Of a DNA stretch of 64,000 bases, positions 50,809 to 58,643 are shown piece by piece. The DNA lies in NCBI RefSeq assembly GCF_001590965.1, contig NZ_BCTW01000003.1, positions 124,001 through 188,000 of the forward strand, read 5' to 3'. The position numbers were made by a program, and so were the translations under genes. Source of the DNA: Novosphingobium lentum NBRC 107847 (GTDB lineage Bacteria; Pseudomonadota; Alphaproteobacteria; Sphingomonadales; Sphingomonadaceae). Every line of letters starts with the position of its first letter. Position 1 is the stretch's first letter. Below the pieces are notes generated by a model. The model was not told the origin of the DNA. It ran no database searches and saw only the letters and a program-made list of their open reading frames with translations.

Positions 50809-51843
50809 ATGAACGCGAACAAGCAGAATTATCGTCTTGCCGGAGCCGCGATTGCCGCTGTTCTGGCGCTGTCTTCAACCCCGTCATGGGCACAGGACGC
50901 AGCGGTGGCGGCAGCGCCGCCCGCTCCCGCCCCGGCCACGCCAACGATCGTGCTTCCGCCGCTCGCCGAAGCGCCCCCTGCGGTTCCGGTTTCGTCCGCA
51001 CCAGTCGTCGAAGCCGTCCCGGCAACAGTGGCTGCGGTTGCACAACCTGAACCGTCAGCCGCCGCGACCGTCGTCAAGCATGCGGCGACCCGCACCGCTA
51101 CCAGTGTGCCTGCTGCACGAACCCGTGCGCCCGCATCGCAGACCGTACAGCGGACCACCACGAACACGGTGGCAACCGTCGCTCCCGCCCAGCCGGCGCT
51201 GGCCCGCGCCTTGACTCCGTCGGCAACGCAGCCGCCCGAACCGGCGCTCGGCGAACCTGCACGCCCCGTCCAGTCCGCGCAGCGAATCCCGACGACCGGT
51301 GACAATGGCGAGAACACCGCGCTGTTTGCCGGCATCGCCGGGCTGGTGGGGCTGGGTGCGGTTGGCTTCCTGGTCGCCAGCCGCCGTCGCCGGCCGGTCT
51401 ATGCCGAGGATGCGCTGGAACCGGCTATCGAGCCAGGCCGTGCGGACTCGGCCACACCTGTGTGGATGACCGCTCCTGCTTCGACCACGGCTCCGCTGGA
51501 ATTGACACAGAACGTCGATGACGTCCGCGCGCCGATAGCCAGCACGAGCGCCCCGCAGGCTGACGCGATCATGGATGACGATGCGGTGCCAGTGCCGACG
51601 ACGATGGAAGCGCGGTCCGCTCTGCTCAAGCAGATGGCGGCGCGCGATCCCGACGAAGCCAACCCGTTCCGCTCGCACAAAGCGCGCATGCATCGTGCCC
51701 GACTGATCCTGCAGTCGCGCGAACATCGCCAGCAGGAGATGGCCACGGGCGCGCAACAGGCACCCGCAATGCCGCGCTACGACCTGTCGAAGCTGCGCCC
51801 GGCGGCCACCGGCGAGGTTCCCCGCGAACTCGTGGATGCCTGA
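50809..51843 (+). CDS. Secreted/membrane protein with Pro/Ala-rich region, single TM and C-terminal domain
   Basis: A 344-residue protein. It has a signal peptide ending near SWAQDA, a Pro/Ala/Thr-rich segment (about residues 28-160), then IPTTGDNGENTALFAG, a hydrophobic helix ending at SRRRRP (about residue 192), and a charged cytosolic-looking C-terminal part with HRARLILQSREHRQQE. The IPTTG-helix-RRRR order resembles a sortase signal, but the long C-terminal tail argues against it. The gene is followed by a strong terminator. It is not assigned to a family. Confidence 0.7.
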   Translation: MNANKQNYRLAGAAIAAVLALSSTPSWAQDAAVAAAPPAPAPATPTIVLPPLAEAPPAVPVSSAPVVEAVPATVAAVAQPEPSAAATVVKHAATRTATSVPAARTRAPASQTVQRTTTNTVATVAPAQPALARALTPSATQPPEPALGEPARPVQSAQRIPTTGDNGENTALFAGIAGLVGLGAVGFLVASRRRRPVYAEDALEPAIEPGRADSATPVWMTAPASTTAPLELTQNVDDVRAPIASTSAPQADAIMDDDAVPVPTTMEARSALLKQMAARDPDEANPFRSHKARMHRARLILQSREHRQQEMATGAQQAPAMPRYDLSKLRPAATGEVPRELVDA

Positions 51844-51880
51844 TCCGGCAGTACTACGACATAATTGCCACTACCCAATC

Positions 51881-51912
51881 GAGGCGGCCTCCATGGGGGG
51901 CCGCCTCTTTTT
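51881..51912. terminator. Intrinsic terminator
   Basis: The stem GAGGCGGCC / GGCCGCCTC with TTTTT lies 37 bases after the stop of the preceding gene and close to the stop of the convergent PhnA-like gene. Confidence 0.88.
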
Positions 51913-51921
51913 ATCGGCGAT

Positions 51922-52224
51922 TCAGCGCTTGCGTACGAATTCCGCGCGCAGCACCAGCCCCTTGATCCCGTCGAACCGGCAGTCGATCTCTTGCGCATCG
52001 CCGGTCAGCCGGATCGCCTTGATCAGCGTGCCGCGCTTCAGCGTCTGGCCCGCGCCCTTGACCATCAGATCCTTGATCAGCGTGACCTGATCGCCGTCGA
52101 CCAGCAGGTTGCCGACCGAATCGCGCACTTCGACCGCGCCGGTATTCGCCTGTTTTTCAGCGAGTTCGGCAGCGCTCATCCATTCGCCGCTGTCCTCGTC
52201 ATAGACGTAGTCGTCGTCGCTCAT
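51922..52224 (-). CDS. PhnA-like protein
   Basis: A 100-residue protein that matches the PhnA C-terminal domain: GEWMSAAELAEKQ, VRDSVGNLLVDGDQVTLIKDLMVKG and KRGTLIKAIRLTGD. The N-terminal zinc ribbon of classic PhnA is absent. The name comes from the E. coli gene; its role in phosphonate use is not established. The ATG at 52224 begins a monocistronic gene. Confidence 0.88.
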   Translation of the reverse strand: MSDDDYVYDEDSGEWMSAAELAEKQANTGAVEVRDSVGNLLVDGDQVTLIKDLMVKGAGQTLKRGTLIKAIRLTGDAQEIDCRFDGIKGLVLRAEFVRKR

Positions 52225-52512
52225 CGTTTTGCCCCTCGCGCGTTTGCGCCCGCTTGCCAGCAGCGCGGGCGAACGACCAGCGCCAATTGTCGGGCAATCG
52301 GTGATTTGGTGATTGGGGACCGGTGTGCTACTGGCAAGTTGCTGACGTCGGCACGAACGACGGACTTCGGCGCATGGGCGCGAGATTGGCGGCCGTGCTC
52401 GGCCACTGGGCTCGTGTCAATTCGGACGACTTCCTTTTACTCGACACGACTCTAGGCGCCTTCCGTTCGCACTTTGCGGGCGGGCCAAAACGTTCTTGAA
52501 AGGAACACTCCG

Positions 52513-52719
52513 ATGACCATCGGCACCGTAAAGTTTTTCAACATCGACAAGGGCTACGGCTTCATCGCGCCTGATGGCGGCGGCGAAGACAGCTTCGTTC
52601 ACATCACGGCTGTCCAGGCTGCCGGCATGGAGACGCTCAACAAGGAACAGCGCGTTTCCTACGAAGTCGAAACCGGCCGCAACGGCAAGCGTTCGGCGGT
52701 AAACCTCGCTTCGGCGTGA
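52513..52719 (+). CDS. Cold-shock protein (CspA family)
   Basis: A 68-residue single cold-shock domain with the RNA-binding motifs KFFNIDKGYGFI and FVHI. The ATG at 52513 has AAGGAACA upstream. A 288-base untranslated region precedes it, as is common for cold-shock genes, and may fold into a temperature-responsive leader (inference). It is followed by a hairpin and a small gene. Confidence 0.95.
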   Translation: MTIGTVKFFNIDKGYGFIAPDGGGEDSFVHITAVQAAGMETLNKEQRVSYEVETGRNGKRSAVNLASA

Positions 52720-52734
52720 TCCCTTCTGGCCGCA

Positions 52735-52761
52735 CCGCGCGGGGGCAATGCCCTCGCGCGG
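52735..52761 (+). terminator. GC hairpin without U-tract (attenuator or stability element)
   Basis: A 12-base stem with one mismatch (CCGCGCGGGGGC / GCCCTCGCGCGG) lies between the cold-shock gene and the next small gene. No T-run follows, so it is more likely a stabilising or attenuating element. Confidence 0.45.
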
Positions 52762-52794
52762 GGCGACTTCAACCAGAGAAAGGGCACGATCGCA

Positions 52795-53040
52795 GTGAGC
52801 CAGACCTTTGAATTCTATACCGCACGCGCCGACGAAGCCGCCGCAGAAGCGACCGCAGCCAAGCTCGACAACGTGCGTGACCGGGCGCTTCGCTCCGAAG
52901 CGGCCTGGCGCCAGATGGCAGACCGGGTCCGCAGGGTCGAAGCCCACCGCATCATCGCCGACGAAGTGCGCGAAGCGCGCCGCGAGACCGAACTGCGCGA
53001 TGCAGAAATCCGCCGCCAGCGCATATCCGGCGAAGTCTGA
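52795..53040 (+). CDS. Small helical protein, unknown
   Basis: An 81-residue, highly charged, Ala/Glu/Arg-rich protein predicted as one long helix or coiled coil (EAAAEATAAKLDNVRDRALRSEAAWRQ is the core in shortened form: DEAAAEATAAKLDN and RSEAAWRQMADRVRR). It has no signal peptide or membrane segment. It begins with GTG at 52795 and lies 75 bases after the cold-shock gene, so it may be co-transcribed. It is not assigned to a family. Confidence 0.65.
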   Translation: MSQTFEFYTARADEAAAEATAAKLDNVRDRALRSEAAWRQMADRVRRVEAHRIIADEVREARRETELRDAEIRRQRISGEV

Positions 53041-53064
53041 CGGCCGCGTAACGCTGCAGCCACT

Positions 53065-53817
53065 TCAGGCGACAGCGTCCCATACCAGCTTGCCCCCCAG
53101 CAGCACCATCAAGCCATAGATGATCACGTAGAACCGCGCGGGATCGAGCCGACGGATGATGCGTACCGACAGCAGCGTGCTGGCAATCGCCAGCGGCAGC
53201 AGCATGGCCGCCGCGACCAGAACCTCGCGGGTCATCACGCCCAGCGCAAGATAGCTCGGCAGCTTCAGCCAATTGATCGCGGCGAACAGGATGGCGTTGG
53301 TCCCTGCATACGTCAGGTGCGGCAACCGTCGCGGGGTGACCCACATCTGGAACGGCGGTCCACCGGCGTGGGCCAGCTGGCTGGTGAATCCGGTCGCCAT
53401 GCCGAACAGCGCGCCGACCCATCCGGGCGAGTTCGACGCGGCCACGATCCGGCCGCCGCGTTCGACCCACAGGCGATAAAGGCCGAAGCCGAGCGTGATC
53501 GCGCCGAGCGCGGCCATCAGCGATTTCTCGTCGACGCTGGCGGCAAAGCTCCAGCCGATGAACACGCCGACCGCCGCGCCGGGCAGCATCCACGCGACGA
53601 TCCAGCGGTCCCACGAATGGCGGAACGACCAGACGCTGACCACGTCCTGCACGATCAGGATCGGCAGCAGCACCGCGGCCGCCGTGGTCGGCGGCAGGGC
53701 GAGCGCGACCAGAGGCGTCGCCAGCGCGCCAAGGCCGGAGAATCCGCCTTTGGCCATTCCCACGACGATGACCGCCAGCACGCAAACAGCCAGCGTGAAC
53801 GGATCGGACAGCAGCAT
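53065..53817 (-). CDS. TauE/SafE-family membrane transporter
   Basis: A 250-residue protein with about seven membrane segments. The starts GMAKGGFSGLGALATPLVAL and GFTSQLAHAGGPPFQMW are the two family signature repeats. Members export or import sulfite, sulfonates or sulfur compounds. Its sulfur link is interesting because two sulfotransferases are elsewhere in the window, but it is 6 kb away and beyond housekeeping genes, so no connection is claimed. The gene ends 12 bases before the DoxX-like gene on the same strand. Confidence 0.9.
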   Translation of the reverse strand: MLLSDPFTLAVCVLAVIVVGMAKGGFSGLGALATPLVALALPPTTAAAVLLPILIVQDVVSVWSFRHSWDRWIVAWMLPGAAVGVFIGWSFAASVDEKSLMAALGAITLGFGLYRLWVERGGRIVAASNSPGWVGALFGMATGFTSQLAHAGGPPFQMWVTPRRLPHLTYAGTNAILFAAINWLKLPSYLALGVMTREVLVAAAMLLPLAIASTLLSVRIIRRLDPARFYVIIYGLMVLLGGKLVWDAVA

Positions 53818-53829
53818 CGACGGGTGTGG

Positions 53830-54252
53830 TCAGCGCAAGCGAACGGCGCGGCGCATCGGCCAGTCGATCACCTGGCCGGTCCACAGTGCCAGCCAGACGA
53901 TCAGCGGTTGGGCAAACATCCGCGGCACGTGATAGCCCAGGCCCATGCCGTGGTCGGGGCGCGCCATGTCCATGATGAAGTGGTTGATATTGGCGGGGAA
54001 CACGCAGACGGCGTACAGCGCCAGCCCCACGGCGGCGGCGGCGCGCAGACGCTGCGAAAACCCCTGCGCCAGCCCCACCGCGCCGAGCAGTTCGGCAATG
54101 CCCGTCCACATCACGACCGCGTCGGGGAACGGCACCCATCCCGGCATGATCTTGAGGAAGATGTGCGGCGCGGTCAGGTGAAAATACCCGGCGGCGAAAT
54201 AGAACACCGCCAGAACCCAGCGAAGGATCGTGCGCCAATGCTTGGGATTCAT
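53830..54252 (-). CDS. DoxX-like membrane protein
   Basis: A 140-residue protein with four membrane helices. It has RWVLAVFYFAAGYFHLTAP, PFPDAVVMWTGIAELLGAVGL and HFIMDM, typical of the DoxX/DoxD-like family. The ATG at 54252 has GGAG eight bases upstream, chosen over a more upstream in-frame ATG. It is the first gene of a pair with the TauE-like gene. Confidence 0.88.
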   Translation of the reverse strand: MNPKHWRTILRWVLAVFYFAAGYFHLTAPHIFLKIMPGWVPFPDAVVMWTGIAELLGAVGLAQGFSQRLRAAAAVGLALYAVCVFPANINHFIMDMARPDHGMGLGYHVPRMFAQPLIVWLALWTGQVIDWPMRRAVRLR

Positions 54253-54398
54253 GATCCGGCTCCAGGCAGGCCGGGCAAACGCGCCGGCCGTATCGATCCA
54301 GGCCAATTTTCGACCGAATCCGACAGGTGTCCTTCCAGACGCGCGCCGGTTGTGTCAACAAACACCCGGTCAACAATGACGTGGAGGGTCAGTTAGAA

Positions 54399-54653
54399 AT
54401 GAGCAATCCCAAGGCAATGGTGCAGACGATGATCGCGCTGGCGTCAGCCTCGCTCGGGCTGGTCGCGGCGCTGGCGTGGAACGAGGCGATCAAGGCCACG
54501 CTCGCCAGGTTGGGGCTGGGCGATGATCTGGCGGGGCTATACAGCTACGCGATCATCGCCACGGTTCTGGCTGTGGTGGTGCTGAGCATTCTGGGGCGGC
54601 TCGCAGCGCGGCTCGGCGGAGAAGCCTCGTTCGTTCGCGAGGCCGAGGGTTGA
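54399..54653 (+). CDS. DUF5654-like small membrane protein
   Basis: An 84-residue protein with two hydrophobic segments (LASASLGLVAALAWNEAI and YAIIATVLAVVVLSILG). LGLVAALAWNEAIKA matches the DUF5654 core. Function is unknown. It lies alone between oppositely oriented genes. Confidence 0.8.
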   Translation: MSNPKAMVQTMIALASASLGLVAALAWNEAIKATLARLGLGDDLAGLYSYAIIATVLAVVVLSILGRLAARLGGEASFVREAEG

Positions 54654-54737
54654 ACCGCTAGACGGCGCGCACTGAACAGGGCGGGCGCTTCGCACGGTGC
54701 GGCGCCCGCCCAAGGCTTACGGGGGCGATGCGCTGGT

Positions 54738-55199
54738 TCAGGCCGGATTGGCGGCGGGATCGAGCGAGACTTCGCCTTCTTCCTCACCATCCCAGTAATG
54801 CACGCGGCGCGCGTTGACTTCGATCATGATCGTGCCCGGCGTTCCGGGCCCTTGCGGGAACCAGCGGTCGAGGGTCTTGTCCCAGAACTCGGCAAAGCGC
54901 GATGCGTCGCGCACCAGCGATGCCACGCCCTCGACATGGATGAACATGCCCGGCTTGCCGACGATGCCCAGCAAGCCGGCCTTGCCGACATAGGACACGC
55001 CGACGTTGGGATCGGTTTCGATATCGCGGATCATCTGCCGGTCTTCATACGTGAAGAACCGGCTTTCCCCGTCGAAATCGACATTGCGGTTGTTGCTCAT
55101 GGGGCGCCCGCCGATCGATCCATCGGCCGTGTGGCTCACCAGCGTGCAGAAATCGATGTCGCGCATCGCTTCCGCCACGTCGCTCAAGGTCTTGGTCAT
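54738..55199 (-). CDS. Pyridoxamine 5'-phosphate oxidase-related flavin-binding protein (general stress protein 26-like)
   Basis: A 153-residue split beta-barrel protein. It has FCTLVSHTADGSIGGRPMSN, the flavin-binding start, then FFTYEDRQMIRDIETDPNVGVSY and RRVHYWDG at the C-terminus. This is the general-stress subgroup that binds FMN or F420-like flavins and reduces small compounds. The ATG at 55199 has GGAGAGG upstream. Confidence 0.9.
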   Translation of the reverse strand: MTKTLSDVAEAMRDIDFCTLVSHTADGSIGGRPMSNNRNVDFDGESRFFTYEDRQMIRDIETDPNVGVSYVGKAGLLGIVGKPGMFIHVEGVASLVRDASRFAEFWDKTLDRWFPQGPGTPGTIMIEVNARRVHYWDGEEEGEVSLDPAANPA

Positions 55200-55286
55200 G
55201 TCGCAGCCTCTCCTTGCAGTGTTGATGAATCGACAGCGCACTGGTCGGCGGAACGTTCCGCCAGCACGTACAGAACCGTGACCCGA

Positions 55287-55763
55287 TCAGATCGACTGAT
55301 CCGCTCGCAGAATGTCGCGCGTGCGCTCATCGCGCAGACCGCCGAAAAACCCGGCGAGCAGTTCGGCGTAGCGCACGCTTCTGCTTTCGCTCGCCGCATG
55401 TTCGAACAGGGTGAGCGAACTCGACAGCTTCATCGCATCGACCGGGCCGAGGATTTCCGCGGCCGTGAGCAGCCCGACCCATTTGGCCAGCGCGGCGCAG
55501 GCCTCGTCGTACCGTGCGCCCAGCACCGGATGGGCTAGATACGCTTGCGCTTCGCCCAGATCGGCGATGGCAAACCGCTGCGCCATGGCGCTGCTGCCCA
55601 GTCCGGCGATCTGCGGGAACGCGAACCACATCCAGTGGCTGCGCTTGGCACCCTGTCGCAGCTCTGCCAGCGCGTGGTCGAACGTTTCGGCTTGCGCGGC
55701 AACGAACCGGTCGAGGTCGTAAGCCGAGCGCAGCTGCGGGATGGACTGAGGAACCGCCTGCAT
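55287..55763 (-). CDS. DUF1810 family protein
   Basis: A 158-residue protein with the clear family start DLDRFVAAQAETFDHALAEL and SHWMWFAFPQIAGLG, and EAQAYLAHPVLGARY. Calpastatin-like DUF1810 proteins have no known function in bacteria, though some are linked to ADP-ribose biology. The start is the ATG at 55763, with a GTG one codon upstream. Confidence 0.92.
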   Translation of the reverse strand: MQAVPQSIPQLRSAYDLDRFVAAQAETFDHALAELRQGAKRSHWMWFAFPQIAGLGSSAMAQRFAIADLGEAQAYLAHPVLGARYDEACAALAKWVGLLTAAEILGPVDAMKLSSSLTLFEHAASESRSVRYAELLAGFFGGLRDERTRDILRADQSI

Positions 55764-55770
55764 CACCCGG

Positions 55771-55974
55771 CTAGCCGCTGGTCGTCGCCTGCCCGGAAAT
55801 GGCACTGTTGTGCTCGGCCTGCGGTGATGTGAGCGCGCCGGTGACCCACACGATGGTCATCGCCGCGATCGCCAGGAGAAGGCTGATCACCAGCACGTAA
55901 CGCACGATGTGGGGCGTCGATCCGCCGCGTGCTTCGGTCGTGGTGATGTGGGCTTCATCGCCGTGGCGTTCCAT
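55771..55974 (-). CDS. Small single-pass membrane protein
   Basis: A 67-residue protein with one membrane helix (VRYVLVISLLLAIAAMTIVWV, residues about 25-45), a soluble charged N-terminus and a short C-terminal tail. The ATG at 55974 follows AAGGAGCAA. No family is recognised. It precedes the DUF1810 gene by eight bases and may be co-transcribed. Confidence 0.75.
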   Translation of the reverse strand: MERHGDEAHITTTEARGGSTPHIVRYVLVISLLLAIAAMTIVWVTGALTSPQAEHNSAISGQATTSG

Positions 55975-56143
55975 GTCGCGTTGCTCCTTGCAGCGAACCC
56001 GGCAGAGGCCGGGATGGTCCATCAACTACGCAGTGGCCTCAGGTTCGTTCCGTGGCGCACAGTTTACGCCTGCAACGAAGGCGCGTCGAATCAGGATTTC
56101 GGTGTTAAGGTCCGTCGCGATCGGGGGCGACAGGAGACCTGCC

Positions 56144-56890
56144 ATGCCACGTCCGCAGTTGACCGCCGCCATCATTCTTCCGGCAGTATTGCTGCAGGCC
56201 TGCTCGCCAAGCCGCGCCGATCCGGCGCCGCCGGGCGCTGGCCCGGGCGTGGTGTCCGCCGATGGCGCACACCGGCCGGTGGTGGTGGAACTGTTCCAGA
56301 GCCAGGGCTGTTCGTCGTGTCCGCCCGCGAATGCCAATGTCAACGCGATCGCCGGCCGGGCCGATATCCTCGCGCTTAGCTTTTCGGTGACGTACTGGGA
56401 TTATCTCGGCTGGAAGGACAGTTTTGCCCAGCCCGATTTCACCCAGCGCCAGCGCGATTATGCCGCCAGCCATGCCAGCAACGGCGTCTATACACCGCAA
56501 GTGGTGATCGACGGCCAGCGCGCGCTCGTCGGCAGCAACGCCGCCCAGCTGGCCGCCGCCATCCGCGAGACCGGGCCGGTCGCCGCCGGACCCTCGATCG
56601 AACGGCAGGGCGGTGCGCTGGTGATCGGGGCGGGTCAGACCGCGCAACCGCTCAAGGTGCTGGTGGTGACCTACGATCCGCGCGTCCGCGACGTGCCGAT
56701 CCGCGCGGGTGAGAATTCGGGCCGCACCTTGCCCCATCGCAACATCGTCACCGATCTGCACGAAGCGGGCCGCTGGACGGGCAAGCCGCTGCAGCTGGCC
56801 TTCACCAATCCGCGCGATCCGGCCTTGCGCACCGCCGTGCTGCTCCAGCGCGGCACCGGTGGCGCGATCGTGGCGGCGCGCAAGTTTTAG
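56144..56890 (+). CDS. DUF1223 family thioredoxin-like secreted protein
   Basis: A 248-residue protein with a signal peptide and a lipobox-like LLQAC near residue 20, so it may be a lipoprotein. The DUF1223 core starts VVVELFQSQGCSSCPPANAN, with the CSSC dithiol in a thioredoxin-like fold, followed by SVTYWDYLGWKDSFA and VYTPQVVIDGQ. Its probable location is the periplasm. The ATG at 56144 follows CAGGAGACC. Confidence 0.9.
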   Translation: MPRPQLTAAIILPAVLLQACSPSRADPAPPGAGPGVVSADGAHRPVVVELFQSQGCSSCPPANANVNAIAGRADILALSFSVTYWDYLGWKDSFAQPDFTQRQRDYAASHASNGVYTPQVVIDGQRALVGSNAAQLAAAIRETGPVAAGPSIERQGGALVIGAGQTAQPLKVLVVTYDPRVRDVPIRAGENSGRTLPHRNIVTDLHEAGRWTGKPLQLAFTNPRDPALRTAVLLQRGTGGAIVAARKF

Positions 56891-56911
56891 CCTTGCCGGC
56901 CGCCGCGCCGA

Positions 56912-57748
56912 TCAATCGCGCAGGAGTTCGTTGATGCCGGTCTTGCTGCGGGTCTGCGCGTCGACCGTCTTGACGATCACGGCGCAATACAGCGACGGGC
57001 CCGGCGTGCCGTCAGGCAGCGGCTTGCCCGGCATCGCGCCGGGGACGACCACGGCATACGGCGGAACGCGGCCCATGTGGACTTCACCGGTCGCGCGATC
57101 GACGATCTTGGTCGAGGCGCCAAGGTACACGCCCATCGACAGCACCGCGCCCTGACCCACGATCACGCCCTCGGCCACTTCGGACCGGGCGCCGATGAAT
57201 GCGCCATCCTCGATGATCACCGGGCCGGCCTGCAGCGGCTCAAGCACGCCGCCGATCCCGGCACCGCCCGAGATGTGGACGTTCTTGCCGATCTGCGCGC
57301 AGCTGCCCACGGTGGCCCAGGTATCGACCATCGTGCCTTCGTCGACGAACGCGCCGATGTTGACGAAGCTGGGCATCAGGACCACGCCCTTGCCGATGTG
57401 CGCGCCGCGCCGCGCCACCGCGCCGGGCACCACGCGAAAACCGGCATCACGGAAGCGGTTTTCGCCCCATCCGGCAAACTTGGACGGCACCTTGTCGAAC
57501 GCGGGCGCGCCGCCCGCGCCATGCTCGACCACGGCGTTGTCGTTGAGGCGGAACGACAGCAGCACGGCCTTCTTGAGCCACTGGTTGACGGTCCACGCGC
57601 CGTCGACTTTCTCGGCCACGCGCAACTTGCCGCCGTCGAGCAGGTACAGCACTTGTTCGACCACTTCGCGCACATCGGTGCTGCCCGGGGTCACGCTGTC
57701 GCGGGCATCCCACGCGCGTTCAATCGCGGCTTCGAGTTCGGTGGTCAT
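56912..57748 (-). CDS. dapD: 2,3,4,5-tetrahydropyridine-2,6-dicarboxylate N-succinyltransferase
   Basis: A 278-residue enzyme of the lysine/diaminopimelate pathway. It transfers a succinyl group from succinyl-CoA to tetrahydrodipicolinate. It has the family N-terminal helical domain ([13 protein letters not shown]), then left-handed beta-helix hexapeptide repeats through the middle ([38 protein letters not shown]) and the C-terminal [17 protein letters not shown]. Length and motifs match DapD well. It is a housekeeping gene, just after the stop of the DUF1223 gene on the other strand. Confidence 0.97.
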   Translation of the reverse strand: MTTELEAAIERAWDARDSVTPGSTDVREVVEQVLYLLDGGKLRVAEKVDGAWTVNQWLKKAVLLSFRLNDNAVVEHGAGGAPAFDKVPSKFAGWGENRFRDAGFRVVPGAVARRGAHIGKGVVLMPSFVNIGAFVDEGTMVDTWATVGSCAQIGKNVHISGGAGIGGVLEPLQAGPVIIEDGAFIGARSEVAEGVIVGQGAVLSMGVYLGASTKIVDRATGEVHMGRVPPYAVVVPGAMPGKPLPDGTPGPSLYCAVIVKTVDAQTRSKTGINELLRD

Positions 57749-57793
57749 CGTGCAGTCTCCCCAATTCGGCCGATGGCGTGCGGCGGGCCGCGA

Positions 57794-58471
57794 CTAGCCG
57801 AGCGCGTCGCTTTCGACAAGCGATGCGAGCCATTGGTTGAGATCGCCGATCACCAGATCGATGGCATCGGCATCCATCGCCCGGTCGCCCCATTCGGTGG
57901 CGAGGTCGAGCCACACCGTCTGCATGCCCAGCGCTTTGGCGGGGGCGAGGTTGCGCGCCATGTCCTCCACGAACACGCAGCGCGCCGGATCGAGCGCCAG
58001 CGCCGCGATCATGGCGGTGTAGGCACTTGGCTCAGGCTTGGGGCGGTAGTGCATCGCGTGGATGTCCCACATCGCGTCGAAGCACTGCGCAATCCCGAGC
58101 GCGGCGAGCACCCGGTCGGCATAAGCATCGTCGCCATTGGTGAACACGATTCGGCGGCCCGGCAGCTTGTCGAGCAGCGGCGCGAGGCGCGGTGCCGCTG
58201 CGAGCGGTGCCAGATCGATATCGTGGACGAACGACAGGAATTCGTGCGGCGCGACATCGTGGTTGTGCATCAGGCCCGACAGCGTCGTGCCGTGATCGTG
58301 GAAGTAGAGCTTCTGCACGCGCCGCGCCTCGATCGGATCACAGCCCAGCAGATCGGCGATGTAGGCGCCCATCTTGACGTCGATCTGGTCGAACAGGCGC
58401 GTGGAGGGGGGATACAGCGTGTTGTCGAGATCGAAGATCCAGCAATCCACCCGCGCCGCGTCGAATCCCAT
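57794..58471 (-). CDS. HAD-family phosphatase, pyrimidine 5'-nucleotidase type
   Basis: A 225-residue HAD hydrolase. Motif I is FDLDNTLYP (nucleophile Asp), motif II is VFTNGD, and motif III/IV is KPEPSAY with VFVEDMARNLAPAK. The DxDNTLYP and the long cap are typical of the SDT1/pyrimidine 5'-nucleotidase branch. It lies upstream of dapD on the same strand by 45 bases, an arrangement seen in alpha-proteobacteria (recalled). Confidence 0.93.
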   Translation of the reverse strand: MGFDAARVDCWIFDLDNTLYPPSTRLFDQIDVKMGAYIADLLGCDPIEARRVQKLYFHDHGTTLSGLMHNHDVAPHEFLSFVHDIDLAPLAAAPRLAPLLDKLPGRRIVFTNGDDAYADRVLAALGIAQCFDAMWDIHAMHYRPKPEPSAYTAMIAALALDPARCVFVEDMARNLAPAKALGMQTVWLDLATEWGDRAMDADAIDLVIGDLNQWLASLVESDALG

Positions 58472-58643
58472 CCGATTTCATCCGATCATGCAAGAAGTGT
58501 TATTCGTCATTGCCCGCTTACCGATTATCAGGAACCCTATGTCACGATAATCAGGATAATGGCGTCGGGCTGGCGGCAACACGGCTATCACCCCAACGGT
58601 GTCGGATGCCGGCGAGTCGCGGGTCAGGTAAGGGATCGATCGC

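Noticed and set aside
53065..53817. TauE/SafE transporter as part of the sulfotransferase system
   Set aside because: It is paired with a DoxX-like gene 6.6 kb beyond the module, separated by stress and housekeeping genes; the sulfur link is only by family name.
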